DNA of 64,000 bases, taken from the NCBI GenBank assembly GCA_023653785.1, contig JAMKCH010084911.1, positions 1-64,000 on the forward strand. Reading direction: 5' to 3'. This document shows, in pieces, positions 36,326 to 46,300 of the stretch. This stretch comes from Ophioderma brevispina (lineage: Eukaryota; Echinodermata; Ophiuroidea; Amphilepidida; Ophiodermatidae). The position numbers and the translations under genes were made by a program. The notes under the pieces are model-generated. The model saw only the letters and a list, made by a program, of their open reading frames with translations, was not told the origin of the DNA and made no database searches. Positions within the stretch are counted from its first letter, which is position 1; each line of letters opens with the position of its first letter.

Positions 36326-36648
36326 ACGTTTCATGAATATTGCCACAAAAAGTTTAAGAAATTGTTTCATTTTTACTAAACTGTCACATGACCCATTTCC
36401 TTTCATGCATATTGTGTTCTTGTACAACCTGGGTCCTGATGAATATGCATATTTGCATATCTAATTATCATGTACAACATTGAGACAGTGATCCGAAACT
36501 AGGAGGTGGGAAACCGAATATTTTTGTAGTTATATAAGGGGGGAACCTGAAATACATATGGAAAATGAATGGGGAATCTGAAAAAATCAGGTAAAAAAAC
36601 ATTGAAAATGCCCACTCCCCCCTGCCGTAAATAACAATCGCTCCCTTA

Positions 36649-38262
36649 TATGAAAACATTTCTAGAGATCACTTGGCTAAAATCACCGAGAAAACTAACT
36701 TAGTAGATAATGTTTGTCGTAAACATTTTTTATGAAGTTGCAAAAATATTATGACAAAATTCTATCAATTAGTACGCAAATGAGCTAATTAATTTGTTTG
36801 CATATTTTTTGACACATTTATGAATGATAAAGAATAATCATTATAATTACTCAAATGATAAAATTACCTATTTTATGAAAATATTAATTTTGAGAGCTGG
36901 AAGGTATGACAAGAAAAATATACTTGACTCCCAAGAAAAAAAGAGTCCAGGAGCAATCGATACGTGCGGCAAATAAATCTGAAGAAAACTACATTTTAGC
37001 AGCTGGAACCATTTTGGCAGGTCCATTGTCCTTCATTTGGAAACACTGTTAGGGCACTCTAATATATATGTGTGTGTAATGAGGGTGTAAAATTCAGAGA
37101 TGCCAACTCTCCCGTTTTCTGCGGGAGAATCCCGGTTTTGCTAGCAAATCTCACGAATTTCCGTTATATTTAAGGAAATAAAATAATGGGGGGGGGGGGA
37201 AAAAAAAAAAAAAAAAAAACACCACTGAGAGTTCCACTTTCTGCCTTTAAAAAATTATGAGTTATTTCAACCCAATTAACCTACACCGGCTCCCTCCCCA
37301 GTTTTTAAGATGTTCCGCATTGTTGTAGAAAATGGAAGCGATCTTTTGCAAAATATTTCTGGGGTAAATCAACTGCCCCCCCCCCCTGCATACAGGCCTG
37401 CATTACCACTTCAGCTCCATCAAAATTCTGGTTACGCCACTTCCAAATGTAAGAAATCACCATAAATAAACTGATGCTTTTCATACGTTTTTATAACTTA
37501 TCAGTTCCTAGATTAAACATTCATCAGTTTATCTCACTTTGGTATACACTTTGTTATTTATCAAGCTAAAGAGTACAAACTTACATAGCTATCGCCCCAT
37601 TAATAGGCGTTCCTTCAATAAAATTGTCGTTTTGCAGTATCGGGTATGTTACGGTGCTCCTCTAAAAACAGGGACTTCCTTTGATGCTTATCGTACGGTA
37701 GTTGAATTTGACAACTTTCGTCTGTAAAGTTGTGCATTAAACGATCCCAAATTTACGCTAAATGTGCAACTTTCACAATTGACACAGACACACCCTGGGA
37801 GTTTTACAGGTATGTTTTCTAGTTTCTATTACTGCTAACGGATCTTAGTTCCCCTTTCATTGCACCTATGTTTTTTCTGAACGTAATTACCGTGCTTGTG
37901 TTATGGTCCATCGGAAGATACCAAACTATTATTTATAGCACTTAGCTCATCTAGTCTGATTTCTTTTAAAGCATAAACACATTACATCATTAGGGGATTT
38001 CCATTTTTCTCCCGCCAGAAGAAATTAAATTCTTTCTCTGTGAGAATTTTTTTTGATCCAGTAAAATAGACAAGTAAAATAATATTTTTAATCAAAAAAG
38101 AGGATACTAATTATAACAGTGCCCAGGGCAACTCGGTAAGGCCGAGAAGCGCATTTAAAAGCCAGACAATTTCAAACAAAATCGACCAAAAAATCTCATC
38201 CGTAATCGGCCCGAGCGAAAATTAAACCAATTTTGAGGTCCATGGGGAACACCCTTGGTCAC
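36649..38262. other. noncoding with poly-G/A and poly-C runs
   Basis: A poly-G run followed by a poly-A run lies at 37190-37219, just after a CTCCCGTTTTCTGCGGGAG hairpin (37110-37130). A poly-C run lies at 37377-37387. No gene recognised. Confidence 0.45.
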
Positions 38263-38266
38263 TTAA

Positions 38267-39485
38267 AGGGATTAGCAGCGATAATGCAAGAGAATCGAAA
38301 AAAATGTGGAAATGCATGTTTTTAACTTATAAATCAGGGATAAGTGTATAAAATTCCATATAACTGCTTTAATGTAGAAACAAACCACCAAATAGTGAAA
38401 AAATGAAGAAATTTGTCGTACCGTCTCCCGCAAATAGACATACAGTGACGGCGTCTCAAAATCTGCACTAAACAGCTGTTTGTGGTTTACACCAATACAT
38501 AATAAACCAATATCAATAATGTTTGTGTTTGAGGTCAAACTGCATTGATCATGGTGCAAAATATCTTGCTGAAAATCTGTGATATTCACCGGGAAAGGCT
38601 GTTTTGATTTCAAGTCGGAATTTTGATACGCACGTATAGAAATTACAGATTCAGATAAAAAGTACTGCCTTGTCTTTAATACACGGATTTCAACCCAACC
38701 ACTTGCAGGTTATGTTATGTTCGCATATCCATGTCAGTAACAAAAATATAAAAATATGAATTTTGATGATTTTTTCGATGTTTCAGATTAGCAAATCGCT
38801 GCTAATCCCTTAAAAAAAAAAAAAAAAAAAAAATTCCATATAACTGCTTTAATGTAGAAACAAACCACCAAATAGTGAAAAAATGAAGAAATTTGTCGTA
38901 CCGTCTCCCGCAAATAGACATACAGTGACGGCGTCTCAAAATCTGCACTAAACAGCTGTTTGTGGTTTACACCAATACATAATATGTTTTAAGATATGAA
39001 CTGTATTTTATTTTTATAATATGTGCAATATCTGAAATTTTAATACTTGAGTTAATTTTTTGCTTGATCTTTACTGATAATATAATCTTGTTTTGTTCTT
39101 TACTGTGCAATAATGTGTAATTTGGCCTTTGGGCCACAAGGCATTGTTTTTAATAAAATGAAATGAAATGAAATAATAAACAAAGATCAATAATGTTTGT
39201 GTTTGAGGTCAAACTGCATTGATCATGGTGCAAAATATCTTGCTGAAAATCTGTGATATTCACCGGGAAAGGCTGTTTTGATTTCAAGTCGGAATTTTGA
39301 TACGCACGTATAGAAATTACAGATTCAAGATAAAAAGTACTTTCTTGTCTTTAATACACGGATTTCAACCGAACCACTTGCAGGTTATGTTATGTTGGCA
39401 TATCCATGTCAGTAACAAAAATATAAAAATATGAATTTTGATGATTTTTTCGATGTTTCAGATTAGCAAATCGCTGCTAATCCCT
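38267..39485. mobile_element. TTAA-flanked element with internal partial duplication
   Basis: The outer ends are AGGGATTAGCAGCGAT (38267) and ATCGCTGCTAATCCCT (ending 39485). Each is flanked by TTAA (38263-38266 and 39486-39489), as in piggyBac- or Kolobok-type insertions. Inside, copy 1 has its own right end at about 38810, then a run of about 21 A. A second, nearly identical copy then starts at 38833, equivalent to 38353 in copy 1 and so missing the first ~86 bp, and runs to the outer right end. Copy 2 is split by an extra ~195 bp at 38984-39177. No transposase is present. Confidence 0.8.
38984..39177 (+). mobile_element. short retro-insert in copy 2 of the TTAA element
   Basis: It is absent from the equivalent place in copy 1 (38503/38504). 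It ends TTTAATAAAATGAAATGAAA followed by TAATAAA, resembling the 3' repeat tail of a LINE or SINE. The neighbouring AATAAT may be a target duplication. Confidence 0.65.
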
Positions 39486-39489
39486 TTAA

Positions 39490-40000
39490 GTGTTAAAATA
39501 GCTTATATCTGCCGACCCAAGACTTAGCATAGTGCTATAGCATCTTACGTGCAATTTCTACGCCGTCAAATAAAGACCACTGAATTTCACATGTTTGAAA
39601 CTCTCACGTGTAAGCTAGGCTATAACAAACAAATTACAACAAGATGTGTTTTGGGTATGAATTATAAATAGCAGTGTGTCAATTTGTTAAAGGTAGTTAA
39701 ACAATTTTTAGATGACCATGGACAATACTATTGCAAGTGCATATTTCTGGAATACCTAACCAGTAGGTTATGTGTTGTTTAGAGTGTCTATGGCAATACG
39801 TGTCAAAACAGTCATTTGTAGCCTACATTGTTTTGTGTCACCGTGCTGCATGTAGTAACTACAAAACACTGGGTTTATATACATTGTGGTGCTTATATTG
39901 TATACTATATATAATCCTTAAAAGATAAAAAAAAATCCTTTTTTCCGCATGCAAAATATTTTTCCAACAATACAAAGCACACTATTTTGATGACAAAGCT
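39490..40000 (-). other. 3' flank of the polycystin-like gene
   Basis: This is the region downstream of the stop codon (minus strand), presumably 3' UTR and flank. I did not find an exact AATAAA on the minus strand close to the stop. Confidence 0.4.
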
Positions 40001-40324
40001 TTATGCCACAATTATGCCACTTGTTTTACGCTTCCCAGATTTACGACTCTTCTTTTTCGGGAGAAGAACTTTCTGTAAATCCCGGTCATTTCTGAAATAA
40101 ACACCCGCTATATGATTTAGAAGATCTTCCACTTTAGTCGGAAGTTGTTCAACGGCATCAGTCTGAGTGTATCGCAGTCTCTCTTTAGGTGGCGCTTTTT
40201 CTAGCGGTTCCTGTGTCGTATCCGCGTTGGTGCTGCTTAAACCAATCACTGACTTGAATCGTTCAATCATGAAATCTAAGATTTCGTAATCGTTTTCTTG
40301 TTGCAGCAAGTCGTGTTTCACCAC
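40001..40324 (-). CDS. polycystin-1-like terminal exon (cytoplasmic tail)
   Basis: Residues 1229-1335 and the stop codon at 40001-40003. VVKHDLLQQENDYEILDFMI ERFKSVIG is the amphipathic stretch that follows the last helix in PKD1-family proteins. A Glu/Lys-rich segment with possible helical character (AVEQLPTKVEDLLNHIAGVY) follows, then a very basic end (LPKKKSRKSGKRKTSG). Acceptor AATATTTAG; phase 0. No EF-hand of the PKD2 type is visible. Confidence 0.9.
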   Translation of the reverse strand: MVKHDLLQQENDYEILDFMIERFKSVIGLSSTNADTTQEPLEKAPPKERLRYTQTDAVEQLPTKVEDLLNHIAGVYFRNDRDLQKVLLPKKKSRKSGKRKTSGIIVA

Positions 40325-43300
40325 CTAAATATTGTAAATAATAAAACAATGATATTTTAATATTCATTATATGAAGGTAATACTAGTTGTGTCCATCAAA
40401 ACCACTGACTCACGCCCTCCCGTCTGTCTAATAAGCGCCTAAGGTGTTTTAACTCACGTTGGTACTTAAGCGGTAACCCCCGCTAAGAAAACCACTTTCT
40501 GAACATTTCCTCTTTCAATCCCTGCGACTCTCTTCTCATTTACCCCGTTCCTTGGTACCACTACGGCGGTTCCTTATAGTTCATGAGCCGAGCAAATTTT
40601 CGGTATCCTGAATGGGGACAAAACGACACCTATTATGCAGCATCAGTATACTATGGCCTACACAAAAATGCATGTTAGCATTTCTGGAATATGGTAGCTA
40701 TAGCCAGGTAGGGGTAACCAAGGTTTACACGGGGGGAAATGTTTAAATTGCTTCAATCATGTTGAAAAGTATACCACATTATTTGTCTGATCATAAGGAT
40801 TCCAAAAAGGTATAGTTTGTACTTACTACAGCCTAAAGATTTGGAGTTATAGGTTAAAAACACTAAAAATCATTTTCAGTTGTACAGGGGTCAAATTTCA
40901 AAGTTGCTCTGATTTGGATAAAATGTGGTGCATATTATTGGTGGAGCTCATAGGATTAAAATAAGGAATAGTTTTGACTGTCTAAAATGCTTAGTTACCA
41001 ATGTAGGGGGAAACAAAGGTCTACGACGTCCACTGTATTCAATGGGGATTGACCTTGTTTTCCCCCTACTGTGGTAAGCAAGCATTTAAAACACTCAACA
41101 CTATTCCTTATTTTAGTCCTATGAGCTCCATCAATCATTTGCACCACTTTTAAACCAAATTGGAGCAACTTTAAAAATTGACCAGCTGTACAACTGAAAT
41201 TAAACCTTTTGACCTGCTTTTGCTGTTTTTAACCTTAACTCCAAAAATTTGGGTTGTAGATAGTACAAACTATACTTTTTTTGAATCCTTATGGTTGGAC
41301 AAATGATGTGGCATACTTTTCAACATGACCGAATCATTTTCAAACTTTGACCCCTGTGTAATCCTTGATTGTCCCCTACCTGGTTATAGCTACCATTCCA
41401 GAAATAATATAATGAATTTTTGTGTAGAGGATAGTGTACTGAAGCTGAATAATAAGTATCGTTTTGTCCCCTTTCAGGATATCAATTTGGCTAAAATTTC
41501 CTGATAGCTTAAGGACCATTACTATTTTTCGAGCTTTGTCCAGCTCAAGATTGTTTTCTGGATTATGTCTTTTACTCAATTGTTCTTCCACATATTGTAT
41601 TCTCGACTAGGAATACGTAACATCAGAAGTGTAACGATGACGGCAGGGCGGGCTTATAACAAAGGGTCTAGACCAACCAGATAACGGGTCGGGACTGACC
41701 TGAGGACGTTATTTTGATAACAATTATCTCTTGCGACATATGTTATAATGAAATCCCATTTAGCGCCAAGTCTCAATTTTTATTATGGGGCCTTTTCGTG
41801 ATGTGACCAGTGGTCCATTTCACTAAATTTACGTCTCGCCGTTATTCTCAAAATCTATCGTAAGACACATCGTAAGACCCATTTCCCTTAAAAAAAGGTA
41901 AAGGAGACGGACCTGTGCATACAGGAACGGAGTGCCCATCTCTCTTTCGAAGCGATTGGGCCAGACTCCACCATATAATGTGGCTGTAGGGGGATCTCCA
42001 CACCTCCTCTACAACGAGTCTGTTACCTTCCCAACATTGAATAATGCCGGTACCCATTCATACACCTGGGTAGAGAGGAATAATTGAAGTAAAGCGCCTT
42101 ACTCAAGGGCGAAATACATTGGCCTCAGTGGGGCTCGAACTCACAACCTTTGGGTGCGGGTAGGACGCTATATCCATTGGACCACATGTGCCCTAAAATG
42201 CTTTACGTTCAGTACCCTTTGTTGGTTATAAGGGTTTAATACAGAGACCTTTGGTATATTTAAGACGACTAAAATGTTATTTTTAACTTACTTACAACTT
42301 CAGTTGAGATACGTCCCTTTAAATTCTTAAAGAAACGGACCTCAGTTGTTTTTGTGTTTTGACTATAGACTCGTATTAAATCTTGGTTCTTTGGCGGGTC
42401 GGCTTTCCAATACCACTCTGGGGCGCTTTAATTCTCCCTCATCTGCTCTCAATGTTTTCTTATTTCAATAGTTGGCAAATTACCCATCGATTAATATCAT
42501 TAAAACAATTATCTTTCACCTTCCCCTTATAACCCATACGATTTCACTTTTCCAGCTCTTCATAATGAAAAATATTAAATAAGTCTAAAATCAGCTTATT
42601 GTAGCTAATGGTCCACTGGGAAGGTTACCAACTGTTTAAAAATATCAATGCAGCCAATTCACTTATCAAGGCTGTATTCATGCATAAATTCCTGAGATTA
42701 CAAAAAAAAATATTTCATAATTTGAATTGTATGAAAAATTGAAGGAGCAATTTTAATCTGAATGGTACAAGGGCGTACCTGTTAATAATGTGATACATGT
42801 CCTAGGTACACTACATCCCTCTTACAGCAGCAAGGGCGTACCTGTTAATGATGAGATACCTGTCCTAGGTACACTACATTCCTCTAACAGCAGCAAGGGC
42901 GTACCTGTTAATAATGTGATACCTGTCCTAGGTACACTACATTCCTCTAACAGCAGCAAGGGCGTACCTGTTAATAATGTGATACCTGTCCTAGGTACAC
43001 TACTAACATTTCTCTAACAGCAGCAAGGGCGTACCTTTTAATAATGTGCTACCTGTCCTAGGTACACTACATTCCTCTAACAGCAGCAAGGGCGTACCTG
43101 TTAATAATGTGATACCTGTCCTAGGTACACTACATTCTTCTAACTGGAAAAGTACCTGTGTGGTGTCTTGGCTTTGGAGAGGATTGTCTTTTACCCTCTC
43201 GTTCCAAAGGAGTATTAAACACACATTTGGAAATAAGTATTACTAATTTATAGGATACGAATAAGCATTACAGCGATTGCTTTCAATTCAGATTTGATTT

Positions 43301-46300
43301 TCTTACAGTATTCCCTACCTGAAATGCCTCATTGACAATGGTGATGAGCATGTTAATCATAATGAAGGACACGAAAGCCATAAAGAAGAAAAACACTAAT
43401 GGTCCCATGACAGGTTCTTCTCTGTGAATACCTGTACAGTGAATCAATTAATGTATTGCTATTAGTATTGAATCAGCGGTCAAAATTAAAAGAATTATAA
43501 GAATTTATTTATCACTTATAGAGTAATTGATTTTAAAATCTTGCAGTGATAATTTTTTTTACTTACTACTAAATTGAAACTTGTTCAACATTGTTGTCAT
43601 CAAAGTCTCGAAGGTGTTGATATAAGTTGCAAAATCGTAGAGCTTCCCGCTGAAAACTATAAAAAACACCGTCGAAAAAGCAAAGAATACAATGCCGAAT
43701 TGCAACGAAAACGACGCCAATGTTGTAGCTGCGTATCGAATGGTCGCAGAGAGTAAACCAATGCGGCGATTGAAGCGAAGCAGTCGTAGAAATTTGAGAG
43801 AGGATATAAACACCAGCCAGCCCACCATGTAATTTTGTACCTCAGTCAAATAGGCCACGTACTGTAGGTTGACGTATTGGTTTCCACCAGATTTCTGAAG
43901 GAAAGAGCATAATATTTACATTTTTGCTTACATTGTTATCTTTGCTTTGAAACCTGAAAAATTCTGGCAACGTGCACATACCTATTTTTGCTCCGAAACT
44001 TGAAAGTGTTTGTAATTAGCCCAAAAATGATAATTAAAACTTTTGTTTCCGAAACGGATTAATATGACGTATACAACGTAATTTTTTGCAACATTTAACT
44101 TTAATCGTACACATAATCTTTGTCTAACCAGGAGATATTAACTATAACGTTTCAAGCAACGTTTCCGCTGGGCGACGTTCATTCTGAGCTTTTTCATCAT
44201 TTCGTTGGCCGCGTCACATAGTGACGTATTCGACATTTTGGACTTTTTGGAGAAATTTGGCATATACGTTTGTTTGGTACTATTCTACATATTCACCAAA
44301 TTTTAAACCTCAAAGTGGCTTAATTAGTAAAAATATTAATTAACTAATTATGACGTATTTACAAAACGTTAAATTGTCCGCATCACATAACGACGTATTT
44401 GTCGAAAATCTATACTGCGCAGGCCCATAGCATCGTATCTGCATTTGGAAGTATTCGTCGCGTCACATAGTGACGTATTTGTGCGACGTATTTTGCAGTT
44501 CACGGTAGAATTGGTCGTAGAATTTGTCGTTTTCACATAGTGACGTATTTGCGCAAACGCGTCACATAACAACGTATTTGCGAGTCGTATTTGTTATTTA
44601 CACGTTGAAATTGCTATTTTGTCGTTTTCACATAGTGACGTATTTTATTTAACATCATCTTTTCGCATATCTAAATAAATTGGAAGCTGATTAATTAAAT
44701 ATATTTGAAAATTTAACTTATTTCCGGGAATTTTCCACTAAGTTTTAATTGAAAAATATGTTTTAATTAACAGTATGGGGCAAAATAAAATCGCAAAATC
44801 TTCAAAGCCGTTTTTCTCGAAATGCGTATTTTGCAAATACGTATATGTGACGCGGCCGACAATTTGTCTTCTAATAATTATCTCTTCAACGTAACGTCTT
44901 GTTTGTGCTTAGTGGAAGTGGAATTTACAAGATTCAGGGTTAGCTCGCTCTGCTGTAATATTAACTTCCGTTCATTTCTTGACGTCATCACTCCAGCGCA
45001 CTCCCTTGTTTACAGGCTGAGATCTACAAGAAATAGCCGTACGATGCTGATTTTCAGTTATTTCTAGACGTACGAGGCTGATTGTAAGTAATAATAATAT
45101 TTAATCATTTATAATAATATTTAATCATTCAATTCACGTCGGTGTATATCATAGCCACCATCAAAGCTGAGCTTTAAGAATGAAGTTGAAGACACGAGAC
45201 TTCCAGTGGACAAACCGTCCCGTTGTAGCTTTCGCTACATTCAACAGATGCGTGGCTTTGGATTATCATTGGCCGCGTAAAGGATTTGGACCTTTTTGAA
45301 GAGGATTTTTGTGGGACATGTGCTGTGTTCGTTTCTTGGTAAACCCAACCATGGCAATCTGTGTGACCCCAAATAACATGTATAGTGGTTTAAAACTACG
45401 GCGGTCCGGTAAGTATGTATATCCTGTTTCTAAAATTGAAAAAAAAAGTTGGTACAGCGTTTGAAAATTCTCAAGACTGGAATAATACCGAAAGGCATTG
45501 TGGGAAAAATAGATTCGCCCGTAGAGATTGCGTGTTAACTTTTCCGTGTCTGCGAGTACCGAAGTACCCGACAAAAACGTTCAATTTTCTCGCTAGGTTC
45601 TATAGGTTAAGACCCAATTACGATACATATTTACAATAAAACATAGTAACGGAACCTCTGATGCCAAAACTTCCATAGAACCACTCCGTTTTCCGGAGAT
45701 ATTTGAGATTTAGTTTCATTTACACACATTCTCTATGACGGACTGATAACGTTAATCTCTCTCGCAGTACCAATTTACATAATAACTTTCGCAGTCTGTG
45801 ACACAGACTACACACTTTCCGGACCGCCGTAGTTTAAAACATCGTATATAATTGTTTATACTTTGCTCTAAACTTACCGCAAATACTGATAGTGCTTTAT
45901 TGGCAGCATACATGCGATAGAAGTAAATTGTAGCCGCACCGATAGAGAGTAATATGATGGTCCACTCCACCCAATTCCAAAACATCTTCCAGTAGAGCTT
46001 CTTCTCTTTGCGAATAGTGATAGATTCGTGTATGATAAAGTAGATAATGAATACAAGGAAAATAATCTCGCAAGTAACTCTAACCAGAGCAAATCCTTCG
46101 TAATATGTTAAAAGGCGAATGACGTCAACACGAGGTAGCGGGTGTCCGCCACCGGCTGATAAGAACTCCACGAGGAAGTTAATGGTGGCAAATAAGTTTG
46201 CCTGTGAACAGAATGAACATTACGAGAGAGAACATCGTTATCGATTTGAGTAACCATCAAAGAGTAAACCCTCGTCTTACCAAGTGGGATGGTTACCACT

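Larger units (their letters stand above)
33354..36645. mobile_element. TIR-bounded 3.3-kb element, Harbinger-like TSD
   Basis: The left end GGGAGCGATCGTTATTTATG (33354) and the reverse complement of the right end (…TAAATAACAATCGCTCCC, ending 36645) match over about 38 bp, including the adjoining GCAGG(A/G)GGG...TGGGCA. TTA lies just outside both ends (33351-33353, 36646-36648), as expected for a 3-bp TWA target duplication of PIF/Harbinger-type elements. Both ends also carry GGGGGGAACCTGAA units just inside (three on the left, two on the right). No transposase was recognised inside, so it is non-autonomous or a composite; it encloses the AGGTCA minisatellite. Confidence 0.6.

Noticed and set aside
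42771..43146. CRISPR-like regular repeat
   Set aside because: The units are contiguous with no unique spacers and the window is eukaryotic.
42790..43246. Open frames with a 21-residue repeat on both strands
   Set aside because: They come from the 63-bp minisatellite, whose period is a multiple of three. They lie in an intron and have no homology or splice context.
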